Origin: Vespa crabro
Taxonomy: Eukaryota; Arthropoda; Insecta; Hymenoptera; Vespidae
Reading direction: 5' to 3'
Length of the DNA: 64,000 nt
Assembly (NCBI RefSeq): GCF_910589235.1
Contig: NC_060959.1
Coordinates: 6,757,263 to 6,821,262, forward strand
In this document: one piece after another, positions 36,082 through 49,020 of the stretch
How the letters are laid out: each line of letters begins with the position of its first letter
Position numbering within the stretch: the first letter of the stretch is position 1
Position numbers and translations under genes: made by a program
The notes under the pieces: model-generated
Seen by the model: the letters and a program-made list of their open reading frames with translations, nothing else
What the model was told of the DNA's origin: nothing
Database searches by the model: none

Positions 36082-38621
36082 TGTGTGTGTGTGTATAAAA
36101 ACAAACAAATAAAATCTAGTGTAGATATTGGTATAAAAAAAAGAAATAAACAAAATTGACTAAGGGAACGTACAATTATTAAAAAGAGAAAAAAATAAAC
36201 TTAATGAAAGAAAAAAAATAATACGATCGAAATAAATACCTAGGTCGCCTATATTAACACGTACGACATTTGTTTCAACGATGTTTCAAATGACGAAATT
36301 CGAAATGCATGTGAACCTTTGATGGGTCTCAAATGCAATACACGTGGAATCATTATTTCATGCGCGTGTTAAGTGACCTCTTTAGGTTGTTTAATATAAA
36401 TCTATTCGATAGCTTTATACATACATCACATTATTTATATTATATCATCAATACCTGAACACATTGAAATTATGATTCTTAATTCATTGTAATATACGAT
36501 AGCATTTATTGCTTACGTTATTATTTATATATTTATTTTGTATTTAAATAATAACGTATTGAAATTTTAAAATGTGAAATAATTAATAAAACTTCCTTGA
36601 TATCTATTTAAAATGATGAATAAACTTATTAACCATGAACATGAACGGAATTTGACCCACTTGATACTGATCAAAATCTATTAATATAAATCAAAACAAT
36701 TATTCTCAATAACCATAAAAGGAATATATTAGATGTATTACTAAACATTAATACATTTTTCATACTTTATGTATATAAAAGAGATAATAAGACTTAAATC
36801 GTAAGAATATTAAAGATCACACGTTCATGAGTCATACGTCAAATGTAAGTTAAACGTGTTTCCACTTGCATAAATCATTCCTAGCAAATCCTATTGCAAC
36901 AATTGTTTATTAATTTTATAACATGATTACAGAATGATAATATCTATAAAATAAATTGATACTATATCGAACAGGAAATTGGCATCACTCAACGTTTTCC
37001 TTTTTGGCCAAGTTTCACTATTCGCCAACTTTCATTTATTGCATTTAAATAAAGGCTCATACATATATATTGTATCATTCTAAGAACTACTATAGATCGA
37101 CTTACTACGTATTACTTATTATTTTAACCTTTAAGATCGATTGTCCGAAGAGTAAAGATTCTCGATTTATCTTTTTATTTATTTCGTCTCGAATATAGGT
37201 TAGTTTTCACATGACAATATTACAAAAGATAATAATTGTATAATTATTATATGGTCCTGATAATAATGCATGTTATATGATTATTTTTATAAAAATGTAC
37301 GATTCAAAAACTTTTGACACTACGATATTTATTTATATAGGAGAAAAAAAATTTGAAAAATTAACGTTGGATCGATGTTAGAAAACAAAAAGATATTCTC
37401 ATTAACGTTGATATTATTATTAGAGTTAAAGAATACAAAAAAATTGGGTGTCGGCCGAATGTCAGTCAAGGTCAAATCTTCGTAATATCCTCAATGTTAG
37501 CTATCATTTTTTTTCTCTTTCCACAAACGAATTTCACAATTGTCATTTACTCTCATTTTAAATCGTGGATATTGATTTGTGATAAACGTTCATTCAACAA
37601 TTAAAATGTAAATTTGACTTACCTATTATTGAGATGGATTCGACTATTGATATTGAAAACGTACACACACGTTATCGTTATAACCTTCTCAACCGGGGAT
37701 TCGAGAACAACTGAGGAGAGCAAAGGTGCACGGCGATTTCAAAGTCTCTACATGAGCGCTACTAGCGCATGCGCGGGAATGCACGATGTTTCGTGGTGCT
37801 CAATCTGAAATCTTTGTTTAAAAAAAGAGACACCAATACAAGATCATAATAGTAGTATGCGGAACTGTATCTTTTAAAGAATATATATATGAAATAAATG
37901 TTTAAAATAAATATACCTTATATATTTTTTATATGAATTTGTTGTTTTTTTTAATAAAAAATTATGACGAGATTCTTTTGAAATTCCAGATTGCTACGTC
38001 ACTGGATTGCACCACGTGGTAATTGGTTTCATTCGAGAGAACAGCTAGCAAGCGTTCATTGGTGGAATTCCGTGAAAATGATGACATATTGACCAGTAAA
38101 AGAGTAATATGTAGTCTGTTATGTGTAATACGACTCAGCTGGCACGTAGCATACATTCGACGAATCAAGCACGTACGCAGTTATGTTTTATTGAGAACCT
38201 TCACTTTAGAGGTCAACCAAGGGCACCTTCTTTCGACATTCTAGTTTGAAGTTTTATACATTTTTTTCACTGTTAAAGCTAATGTACTCTTATGCAAGAT
38301 CTTTCGCATATCCTTGTAGATTTCAACGAATAAAATAACGCACGTTCGTGTTGAGAACCTAAACACGATATATATTTATTTTACATTTTTACGTTAATGA
38401 TTCCAGATTTCATATCAAAAGGCAGGTCATTTCGATAACCGTTCACTGTTTTTCTTGTTTAATAGATAAATATAATACATTTTTGTTGAAAAAATAAAGT
38501 GATAAAATTGCACTCGTCCAATCGTTTAATTTAATTGGTCTTGCAATTTCGTCAATATATATTTTCGTCAATATAATCATTTGATTATCCGTAAATATTA
38601 AATATTTTTTCATTGATTATT

Positions 38622-40177
38622 TCATTGGCATTGTTCTTGTATGTTGATTTTTCCAAGTGATGCCTCGGAGCATAATTTAGCTTTCTTCAGAAATACTGAC
38701 TGAGCTGCTTCTACATTCGCTACTTTTCCTTTCCAAATTTTCATAGCTTCGTTCTTTTTTATTAAATTAAATAGCGAAATATTATCATAACATTCTAAAA
38801 AAGATTTTATATTATGATACGTACTTGTAAGCAGCGACCATAACAGAAACTCAAAGTCCATGGTTTTTTTCCTTCTGACGTATTTATTGCGTTCAAATTT
38901 AATATCGAATCTTCGTCGGTTTGTCCACCGCTTAAAAATAAAATCGTTGGTACGGCCGGAGGCACCGTCCTTTGTAACGCTTTCAAAGTATAATCGGCTA
39001 CGATCTAAAAATAAATGAGTATATATTTAAAATCTATCAGTTAATAATTGAAAAATGGTACCATTTTATTTATAACCATGTACTCACTTGCGACATGTAG
39101 TTTGTATCTTTAACACCCGGCAATACCATTGCGAGTTTCAGGATCATACCCTCCAGATAAACTCTGTGTTCGTTTAAAGCTCTAAATACAATAGACAATA
39201 CCTCTTCGTGAATTTGTAAAGCTTTTTCTATACTATGTTCTCCGACAGATAATATCTCTGGTTCTACGATCGGTACCAAACGAGCACTTTGACATATAGC
39301 CGCATACCTAATCCAATAAAAAAATTTTTTATATGTAAATGTATATATAGATTATATATGTATTCGACATAATGGTGGTTCACCTTGCAAGCGTGCTCGC
39401 ATTTACCGACATAAGCAATTGACTCGGTTTCGTTTCTGAAATTGAATAAACACATCTCCACTTGGTAAAGTGACAACCTTCTCGTTTGTATTGCATACAT
39501 CTTTCCTTTAAATTGTCCAAGCCTTCTGTCGTTGACTCATTTTTGGTACCAGAAAGATTAATCAAACCTTTATCAACTTTAATACCTGGCACGATGTTCC
39601 TCTGTTGAAGAAACTCAGCAAAACTGATGCCATCGGTTGTTTTTTGATAAAGTGTCTCATTATGCAATATAACACCGCTTATGTATTTCATTAATTCATA
39701 CTAGATTCGTGAGAATTGTCTTTGTCGATAAGATTTTCATATTTTTAATACCAAATCAAATATTAGTATGTCGATTAATTTACCTTATTAGCAGAGAATA
39801 ACATCTGTCGGTAATCTCGTCGAAAATTTTCTGTATTTTCTATTCCAAATTCTTCAAATTTATCATTTAAACTCGTAGGCGATTCGTCACTAGCTAATAA
39901 ACCTTTTCCAGGAATACTAAGTGCTTCAACGATTTTTTGTAATTCAAGAGACGATGCTGTATCGAGATCGATAAATTTCTCTTTCTATATATTATATGAA
40001 CTTTTCAATGTAGAATTAATTATCTCCTTTTTAGGAGATATATAACAAACATAAATTCATATATAAATATTGCATTGATAATTATATTATATTATTTTCT
40101 TAAATAATAATAATTACTATTATAGAAAACAAACTGACTTTGTCCTTACAGAAACATCTTGGCGCTACTGACGCCAT
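38622..40177 (-). CDS. Divergent fructose-bisphosphate aldolase paralogue
   Basis: A second class I aldolase on the same strand as Ald. Six exons, 40139-40177, 39784-39984, 39384-39700, 39088-39307, 38825-39004 and 38622-38753, join in phase to 362 aa with no stop or frameshift. It starts MASVAPRCFCKDK. Active-site residues are kept: Asp in GLLASDESP, Lys in GIKVDKG, Lys/Arg in FTKWRCVYSI, Glu in VPIVEPEIL, Schiff-base Lys in MILKLAMVLPG (Pro-Asn after it changed to Leu-Ala), Ser in LSGGQTDED, Arg in CYGRCLQ. The C-terminus ends NIQEQCQ and lacks the terminal catalytic Tyr. It has more introns than Ald, so it is not a recent copy. The first donor is GTCAGT, the weakest part of the model. A tissue-limited isozyme or altered activity is my inference. 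Confidence 0.85.
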
Positions 40178-41082
40178 TTCTATTGAGAATTACACTTTTT
40201 TATAAGTTGATACACTTTCATTCATTTTTAATTCTTTTATGTAATATTTACGAAATATAATTTTCGAATTAACCTTCAAATTTAGAGTCCATACATTTTT
40301 AATATTAATCAATATAGTAATTAAAAAAAAAAAAAATTGTAAACAAATGATCGTTTAACTTGAAAGAGTTGACAGATTTTTATTTTTTATTTTCTTCTTT
40401 ATTAAACATTTTATGTTAAAGGTTTTTTTCTTTTAGCATTAAGAAGTATTCAAATATATATTAGAATAAAAATAAGAATAAAAAAAATTTTTTTTCTTGA
40501 CGATTAACATTACCATTGCGCAATATAATTTCTTTTTATGAAAACCTCTGTTATAGTAAAATATAGATGGTCTACTATCAGTATACACAAACATGAGGGG
40601 TTGCCTTTAATCTCGCTTCAGTTTTCGAAATTGAGAACGATGAGGTCGGTTGAACTTTTCATGTTGCCTCCATATAGAAATAGTTAAATAATCCAATCAT
40701 TCGACTGCCTCATTTTACGTAAAAGTCTTATTCTATGGAGTAATTAACTTTGGCGATTAGTAAGAGAGGTTAACGATCGGTACGAATAAAGGGTGAGAGT
40801 GTGATTAAAAATTAATTATAATTAACTGAATATTACGTTATAATATATATCTCAATTGTGTATATAACATTATATATTCATTAAACAATTACTTATACGA
40901 TATAACATGATAAAGATAGTTTGTAAAAATTTCGTAGATAACTAAATAAATATAAATATGGAGGCAGGATAAATATAATTTTTTGTAATAATATTACAAG
41001 AAATATATTATAACGATTGTAAACAGGAATATATGATTTGTAAGGAATTAGATATTTATATATTCATCTCTACAAATTGATT
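40178..41082. other. Divergent promoter region of aldolase paralogue and ARL6IP4-like gene
   Basis: About 900 bp of AT-rich sequence between head-to-head genes. No exon was seen; both promoters are expected here. Confidence 0.55.
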
Positions 41083-42474
41083 ATGAGTGGCAGAGAAAGT
41101 AACGAAACTAAGTGCGAGAGAAGCTCTAGAAGCAAACGACATAGAATGAAAGAACAGACGCAATCTACCCATAGCGATGGATCTGACAGCAAATTAAAGA
41201 GAAGAAGTGCATGCAGTAAGGATAAGAGAAAAAAGTCAAGACATAGAAGTAGCTCGAGTAGTTCCAGTTCTTCCAGTACTTCCAGCCATGATGTTAAATT
41301 GCAGAAAACTAGGAAAAAGAAAAAAGATGATGATCGTACATTTAAAGAATATAAGAATGGAATTATACCACAAAGAATGGACAGGACTGTGAACAATTAT
41401 AAAGGTTCAAGAAATTACAATGTGCTCCCACATAATTTCAGAGAACGTGGTAATACAAGTATGAGAGGATCATATAAATATGGAAGATTTTATAATAGAA
41501 ATAGAAGAATACCGTATAATAATTATCAATACTACAGGCGCAATAATGAGGGGAGAAATTATTATACACATTATAATAATAGAGTACCTAATTACAATAG
41601 ATCACGAAATAATCAAGATCAAAACATTGATTATCAAAGAAATTCAAACAAGGATGCATCTAACCAATTTGTGAGAGAAAGCAATTCTAGAGACAGCAGT
41701 TCCAAACAAGAGAAATGTTCTTTAAAAATAGATAAAATACAGAATATAAAAACCAATGTAGATCCTTCCCATACAAAAACTAGGGAGAAAAGAAAAGCTG
41801 ATTGTTTGGAGGGAAAGCCTGATCATCGTACTCAAAAAAAGAGAAAAAGAAGATCTTCCTCTTCTTCAAGTTCTTCCAGTACAAGTAGTACTAGCAGTGG
41901 TAGTAGCAGTAGTAGCAGTACCAGTAGTAGCAGCAGTAGTAGCAGCAGCACCAGTAGTACCAGCAGTTCTGATTCTTCTGAAGATGAAAGAAAACGTAAA
42001 AAACAGAAGAAGAAGGCTAAAAGAGTTAAAAAAAATGTAAAAAAGCATAGAAAGAAGAGGAAGTTAAAGAAAAATCCAAAGAAGAAGTTGAAAAAGTCAT
42101 TGGCTACTGAAAATAAAAAACGTACTTCTGATAAATCCAAGGATACTGTTACAGAAATTTCACCAGAAATGTCAGAGAGAGCCAAATTAATGGCTCCTAT
42201 TACAAAAGAAGAATGGGAAAAAAAACAAAGTTTAATACGTAGGGTATATGATGAGGAAACAGGAAGATATAGGTAATCATATATATACATGATAATATAC
42301 ATACATGCCTTTTTCATAATATCATTATAACAATCATTTTTTAGATTAATTAAGGGAGATGGCGAAATAATAGAAGAAATTGTTAGCCGAGAACGTCATA
42401 AGGAAATAAATAGACAAGCAACCAAAGGAGATGGAGATTACTTTCAAGCACGATTAAAGGGAAACATTTTGTGA
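41083..42474 (+). CDS. ARL6IP4-like Ser/Lys-rich splicing-associated protein
   Basis: Homologue of ADP-ribosylation-factor-like 6 interacting protein 4 (SRp25/SRrp37), a nuclear-speckle protein that influences splice choice. Two exons, 41083-42272 and 42345-42474, give 439 aa. The family signature is C-terminal: MAPITKEEWEKKQSLIRRVY then DEETGRYRLIKGDGEIIEEI, VSRERHKEINRQATKGDGDY and FQARLKGN; these are near-identical to vertebrate proteins. The N-terminal two thirds is low complexity: SSSSSSSTSS tracts (about residues 65-75 and 260-300), an Asn/Tyr/Arg-rich block (about 110-190) and Lys/Arg blocks suited to nuclear import. It is longer than the roughly 240-aa human isoform because of the Asn/Tyr-rich block. 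The ATG at 41083 is used; an upstream TTG is not a start. Confidence 0.9.
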
Positions 42475-43304
42475 ATTATTTTTATATATAATAAAAGTTA
42501 CGCTTTTTTAATAATTATTAAGTTATTGTGAACATCAGTATCCTGTATTATTAAATCTCTATTATTATATCTGTTTTGTAATGTCTCAGAAACAGCTTAC
42601 GATCTAAGATATTTTAAAACATAATGTTTGGACAAATCTTGTAGTTCATAATAAAGTTATAAAATAATTACTTTGTTTGCACTATACTTTAATAAAGAAA
42701 AATTATATATTGATCAGAGTATTAAGAATATTTTTTCATCTGAATAAAATCTCATCAATGACATCGGCAGCCACTTATATAGATTTAACGTAGTTCTTAT
42801 ATTTTACTACCAGATGGTGTTTAATTTTGATCATCAATCGATGATATTTTGAATTTATAAACATAAGACTATTATTAGAATTAAATTAATGAAATTATCA
42901 TATTAAAATAGGCACATTTATATATTCTTAAAGCACGTATTATTTCAAAACATCTTATGTATTTATTGTTATAATTACTAATAATTTGTAGTATAAATTT
43001 TTTAAGAACTTATTACTATGAATTTTATGTGCATAATATTTTACATGATAATAATTAATATAATAATAAAAATGTATAGTTAAACTATGATGCTTGTAAA
43101 ATATATATTTTTTAAAACATGCAAGAATTCAATTGATAAAAAAATAAATTGATCATTTCATCTGTACCTTTTTCAGAAAAGATTTAATAAATCTTATCTT
43201 GTAATATATATATATACACACACACATATATATACATATATATATATATACACACATATATATATACATATATATATATACATATATATATAACAATTTA
43301 CTAT
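42475..43304. other. Convergent 3' flanks of ARL6IP4-like and RNFT1-like genes
   Basis: About 830 bp of AT-rich 3' UTR and spacer, ending in a compound (TA)n(CA)n microsatellite at about 43207-43291. No exon was seen. Confidence 0.6.
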
Positions 43305-44946
43305 TTAATACAATTGAACAAACAATGTTGTATGACCATCATGGTAAATTGCATCGTCTGCAATTGGTGCACGACACAATGGACATGATCTTCCCCTAGT
43401 TAGCCATGTTAATACACAAACTTCACAGAAGATATGTTGACAATTGAGCCTGATAGGTGAATTATATTCTTCATGACATATTGCACATATGCCGCCAGAA
43501 TCTAATAGTTGCTCTACAGATGGACTTTCTCCTAAGCTCTAAAAGAAATACAAAATTATAAAATTTAACTTAATAAAATTACTAACATCCAAAATTAGTA
43601 ACATACCATATTGTGCACTAACTTCAATAATGTTTTAATGAACAATGTTACACATGATAGTAAATCATTTCCTTTACTGATAGTATATACTGCAGATAAG
43701 AAAATTCCTACTATTCTTTCTGGGCCTTGATATGTTTCAGTCAAATAATATGTCCATGGTTGAATTGGTGCAACGCATCGACATAGTTGTGATGTAGCCT
43801 CTACCATCACATAAAATTTTCCCTAAATGAATATTAATTATTAATAATTTTTTGTCTTGTATAAGTATATATTGTATTTTAAAAATTTTATAATATATAT
43901 AAAAGAAACTCTTGTAAACATAAAAATGAAGTACTTACACGTTTGTGAAATGCCAGCAGTCTTACAGGTAAACAAGTTAAGATCACTTTAAAAACAATAG
44001 TGATCAATTTTAGAACAAAATCTGTTACAACTACCGACCACAGAAGCTCTGAGATTGAAAGAGGTTGAGTTGTAAATATATGTATTTCAAACATAACATT
44101 TAAGAAGAGAAAGCAACCTGCTATGAAGCACATAATTGACAATAAAGATGTCCAACTTCTGTTTTGTTGTTTGGCAATTTCATGCTTAAGATCATTATTG
44201 GCACATATGAAAGTACTCAGCAATACTATAAAATTTAGTATCCCTGCTCGGTGATCATAAATGCCTTTAACTAAAAGTATTAAAATATAGGGAACATATC
44301 TTTGCAATATACGTAATAGTTCTGCTGCTTCTGGATTTCTTTGAAGTCTATTTTGAGCGCTTTCATCTCCATTATTATTATGTGTTTCTGCTGCCACTTC
44401 ATTTGCTGCTTCACGTATATTATTTAAAAAATTATCTGTTGTTGTGGTACGATGATTATGATGATCATGTGCAGGTTGATTATGCATGCTTATATTGCTT
44501 GTTGTTTGATCATCAACATTAATTACATAGGTATCTGTAGAAGGAAGAACTGTTCTTGATTGATTCTGAAGCCTTTGAAGATTTAAGAGAGAGCTTAATG
44601 CAATGCGAGGACTCTATAAAAAATCAAATTAATGAAATACTAAGATATCCTTAATAGTATTAAAATATAGTAAAATTTTCTCGTATATATAACGTACAGT
44701 ACGTGTTCGTTCTATAAAAGGTCTAATTTCTTGAAAAGTAGAAGACAAGTTAGCCAAAACTCTGGAATGTTGGTTTGTTCTTCTACCAAAATTAAACATC
44801 CGTGTATTAGTTATAAATCCAGATGTTGTTGAATTTATTGAATGAGTCATAAGTAAACTTGACACTGGCCTTATCTCATTAGTATTTATTTCGTGCATAT
44901 TGATTCTGCTTTCCGATATTTCTATTCTTTCTGTTTCTGCCATCAT
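43305..44946 (-). CDS. RNFT1-like multipass membrane RING E3 ligase
   Basis: RING finger and transmembrane domain protein; vertebrate RNFT1 sits in the ER membrane and acts in ER-associated degradation. Four exons, 44698-44946, 43939-44613, 43607-43822 and 43305-43538, all phase 0, give 457 aa. The N-terminal 190 residues are polar and His/Asn-rich. About six hydrophobic segments follow: YVPYILILLVKGIYDHRAGI, LNFIVLLSTFICANN, LLSIMCFIAGCFLFLNVMFE, LLWSVVVTDFVLKLITIVFK and others, with RYVPYILILLVKGIYDH close to the family consensus. The C3HC4 RING is complete at the C-terminus: CAICHEEYNSPIRLNCQHIF, CEVCVLTWLTRGRSCPLC, then RAPIADDAIYHDGHT. Two adjacent ATGs (44946, 44943) begin the frame; the first is used. 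Confidence 0.92.
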
Positions 44947-45654
44947 ATATCTCTAATGAAATATTTTTCAAAATTGCATTAAAACAAATGAAGATAAGAA
45001 TTTAAATTTTAAATTCAAATGCAGAACATATTTTTGCATTAATTTTTATACTTTTTTAATCTTCGATTCTTATAATAAAATATTATGTAATAAATAAAAA
45101 GATTATGATTTATAACTATTTACAATTAAATGGTATTCTTCTTGCCATAAATTAAAGTTTCTGAAAATTTTGTTCTATTCCTTTTTCTGATAATATGAAC
45201 TCTTCAAACCGTTTTTACAGGCAAACACGTCTTTTGCGCATCCTAAAGATCGTACAATAAATAATACGCAATTAAATCCATGATAGTTATTTTGACACAA
45301 ACAGTTTTATCACTGAATTTTACAATTTTAACAGATTGTTATTTTGCTGTGGTCATAAGGACACAACTTGTACGTAATAAACGAAGCGCCTGTGAAATTA
45401 TGAAAATGCTTCTTTGGCGGGAGCCGCCATATTGTAATCATGATTTCAAACAAATACGAACATACACGAAGTTTCTATTTTATTTCATTATCAAAATACA
45501 TTGAATTATTATTTTTTTAATCATGAAAATGTGTATTTACGTGTATATATGTGTATAACGATTGTTTCATAAATATTTACAATTTTTTTTTTCTTTTATA
45601 ATAAACTCAACATCGTCTCAATGTAACTCATTTGTTATATATCATCACTAATTA
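44947..45654. other. Promoter side of RNFT1-like gene and 3' flank of the citrate-synthase-like gene
   Basis: About 700 bp, no exon recognised. The 45280-45504 open frame has no splice or family support. Confidence 0.55.
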
Positions 45655-46141
45655 TTACGAAGTAAATTTTGTTAAATGTTTAATTCGAGTCCTTTTTTTC
45701 ATTTTATTACGAATATCTCGAAGCGAATAAAAATATGTATATGTACTATTTGATTTTGGTTGTTCGATTGGTGCATTGATCGCTCTAGTCCAAATAATCG
45801 AAGCAATTGCTCCCAATGCTCGTGACATACAGAGTAATACTTGATTGAATTTCATATCTTTCAGTCCATAAAACTTTAAACAAATACAGCTATTATTATG
45901 TCATAATTCAATTAATAACGAAGAAGAAATTTCTTGGATTTCAATATTACCTGAAACATTGGAGCAGCTATGCTGTTAACTTCTGGAAAGATATTTTTGT
46001 TTTTCGTATTTTTCATCAGAAATGTCAAAACTCGCGTAATATCTTGAGAAAGCTAAATTATATAAAAAATGTTCAATTAACTTTTAACAATAATTCTATT
46101 AATTGTTAAACGTTCATTTATGTAAATATATCATAACGTTC

Positions 46142-46177
<36 letters not shown>

Positions 46178-48162
46178 CGATCACTCACCTTTACTTCTGC
46201 ATCACCAGGTAAATATGTTTTAACATGATTTAAAAGTGCCGTGTAACGTGAATCGAGGAATCGAGTTTCCTTATGTCCAATCAATTTATTTTCTTTAATA
46301 AAAGACGTCAAAAAATCTTTCAATGTTTCTTCCTTAGGTTTAGTACCCAAAATACTTTTTACTTTTTCTTGAAATTCCATGTACTATATTAATATAAAAT
46401 GATGAAGTTTCCGGACATTTATAATTACAACATATTAACATAATTTTTGTTTTTTGATTTACTTGAAACATCGTTCCCGTAATCGGTTCATTTTCATAAA
46501 CCAAAACTCCTGAAGCTAATGCCTGACTAATATCTAAGTATGAAGCTCCCGAAATTTGTGTTATATGAACACCAGGTACACCACCATCTTCATCGCTAAA
46601 TTAAAAATTTTCTTTTATTGAATTGTCGGTAAAAAATTCTCACATGATAATTGTATATTTTCAATAGGAAATATCGTAGCCATCTAGTATGAAAATGTAT
46701 AAACTAAAACTTTGATAATTCTTTCGTTTTATCATCGAATAATAATAGTGTCGATAAGTTAGATTGTCGATAAGTTCGATTGCGATAGATGGATGAATAC
46801 ATCTGTTGCACATATATATCCTATATGCAACAGATGTAATGATGTTACTAAAGTAGATGATGATGTTACTAAAGTAAAAGTGAATTAGAAACGTACGCAT
46901 TTAAACTGACGTATAAACGAAGGAAATCTCCAACAGATGTTGTCCTGCCTTTTAAATCCTCCGAAGTATTGCTCAAACATTCTAAAAGAAAATCTATCCA
47001 GTCACCTCCTTCCGTCACGTTTCTCAACTCTCGACCTTTGCCAACGAGGCCAATAATGGCTGGTAACGCTGCTAATAGTTCCATGCTGTCCTCGTAAATA
47101 TGCTTAAAAATAAAAGAGAAAGTATTTAGAAGAATTATTACATCGTTTTACACATCCAAGAATTCTTACATTTGACATTTATAACAAAACGAATACTCGT
47201 TGGAATTAACGTGTACAATTTTGAAAACGAACTAATTTACCTCTAAAAAAGAAATTATATTTTTATATATAAAAAAAAAAAAAAAAAAAAAAAAGCAATC
47301 ATCTTTTTTTTCCCTTTACCTCCCAATGAGTATGATTCAGAGCTCCGTTCTGAAGAGCCTTTTTCGTGTGTTTATCTGTTTGAAGAACAGTCAAAGCGAT
47401 CGAGAGTCTTGCCAATGGTGTTACATTATCCGGTAAATTTTGAAGAACGGAACCAACGATTCCACCACCTGGTCCTGACCACCATTCTTTTCTTCTTTGT
47501 CGTCGAGAGGACCAATCATTGATCAATGAATTTGTCTGTTCTTGAGTGGGTACGTCGCCGGTTAATAGTAACCAAAAAACAGCTTCAACACTTGGAGATG
47601 TTCCATTACGTGGAAGAAGATTTAAAACTTCTGGGATAGTTAATCCACGGTACCTAATCTAATAAATATGACTATCCTTTATACGTATATACGAACCTAA
47701 CGAATACAATTTTTTTTTTGCTTCCTTTTTTTCGTAGATTAGGTAATCATCATTACCCCATACTTGGAATCATTTTCAGACGTTTCTCTGACCATTGTAT
47801 TGACACCTTGAAGACCATCGTATACATTGTCCACAGTAATACGACTGATCACAGATTGACCGTGTTCTTTTCGAAAATTTCGAAGGAGATCATAATGAAC
47901 TGGAATTTTTTCGCACAGAGCTTCCTTCAAATTTGTACTTGTACTTGGAACGCCTCTCGTTGTACTGACCTTCATAAAAAAATCTTTTACTGTAGTCAAT
48001 AATTATTACATAAATGATCATAAAGGATTCTAATTATAATGTTCGAACCCTTAGCACGTATCGTTGTCCTATATTCGAATTAGATTTACAAATGCCAGTA
48101 ATTCTGTAACCTCTTTTTTGATTTTTCGATGCGATTTGATATCCAAAGCTTTTCAATAACAT
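45655..48162 (-). CDS. Citrate-synthase-like protein lacking catalytic His and Asp
   Basis: Full-length relative of mitochondrial citrate synthase, about 506 aa. Exons: 48049-48162 (presequence, MLLKSFGYQIASKNQKRG, basic, mitochondrial-like), 47757-47969, 47320-47658, 46897-47102, 46463-46595, 46189-46383, 45951-46052, 45655-45873. All phases agree and there are no stops. Family blocks: STSTNLKEALCEKIPVHYDL, IRYRGLTIPEVLNLLP, EAVFWLLLTGDVPTQEQ, HIYEDSMELLAALPAI, IFPEVNSIAAPMFQFYG and LLCMSRALGAIASIIWTRA. Aligned to citrate synthase, the SDHEGG motif bearing catalytic His274 reads ADEDGG (His to Glu) and the NVDAHSG motif bearing Asp375 reads EVNSIAA (Asp to Asn), while GHAVLRKTDPRY reads GHKETRFLDSRY, keeping His320 and Arg329. 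It is thus a probable pseudoenzyme, not a pseudogene. The first intron (donor GTTCGA) is the weakest junction. Confidence 0.85.
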
Positions 48163-48717
48163 TTTTTTCGGATTTTCTTTGACAATTCAGACATAGCTAA
48201 ATAATCTCAGACTTAGAAATTCGTTTTCGATTTGATATATTGTTGATTGAAATATTAGTATTTATATTACGATAATTTTGATAATTTTTCACCCCATTGC
48301 CCAGCCATGATTATGCCAAAGATAAACATTTCATGAATGATCAAATAGAACAAATGAGAAACGATAGGAAAATATATCAATCAAATGAAAAAAGTTCTAT
48401 TAGGTATTACAAAAACAATTCTCCTTGGAATTTTTTATTGTACGATTTCAGAATAGAAAATAAAGAGTCACATTTCACACATAAAATAACACTTCTCTCT
48501 TTCCTGGGTACAAAGATTTTCAACGAACACGCGTTTTGTATCTTGTATGTGTATATATACATACATGTATATATGTATATATACACACACATACACACAT
48601 CATGTGGTCTATAATTAATTTACGTATATCATATCGTACAATGCATGTATACGATATATATACGTTGCCTAGATAGCTTTAAATAACAATCCGATTAAAT
48701 ACCGGAACTAATAAACA

Positions 48718-49020
48718 ACTATATATATAGTATATATATAGTATATATATATAGTATACATATAATACATATATAGTATATATATATTATATATATATGC
48801 GTATATATATAGTATATATATAGCATACATATAATACATATACAGTATATATATATATATATTATATATATATATGTGTATATATATAGTATATATATAT
48901 AGTATACGTATATAGTATATATATATATATATATTATCTATATATGTGTATATATGTATGTATATATATATATATATATATACATATACACATATATATA
49001 TATGTACGTATATATATCAC
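48718..49020. repeat. Compound TATAGTATA-type microsatellite cluster
   Basis: Roughly 300 bp built from TA units interrupted at regular intervals by G or C, giving recurring ATATAGTATATATA and ACATATATAGTATA units. Confidence 0.95.

Larger units (their letters stand above)
31408..38621. other. 7-kb region without a supported protein gene
   Basis: Between Ald and the aldolase paralogue. It probably contains the Ald promoter and a 5' UTR intron. GC-richer islands at about 33125-33290 and 33760-34200, a perfect 11-bp hairpin at 33761-33786, and NRF-1/Ewg-like palindromes at 34316-34326 and 37764-37774 mark likely promoters. It also contains an inverted-repeat element (31697-32049) and microsatellites: (AC)n 31608-31648, (TA)n 33359-33402 and 36038-36098. 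Open frames such as 34154-34594 lack splice or family support. Confidence 0.55.

Noticed and set aside
38622..40177. Idea that the second aldolase is a pseudogene
   Set aside because: A shift first suspected at the last junction disappears when the donor after CAA (38825) and the acceptor at 38754 are used; every exon then joins in phase.
41832..42317. 161-codon minus-strand frame opposite the ARL6IP4-like gene
   Set aside because: Leu/Phe-rich shadow of Ser/Lys codon runs on the real strand.
48040..48060. GGTTCGAAC-like tRNA B-box on the minus strand
   Set aside because: No matching A-box or cloverleaf arms; it coincides with a splice donor of the citrate-synthase-like gene. No tRNA was found in the window.
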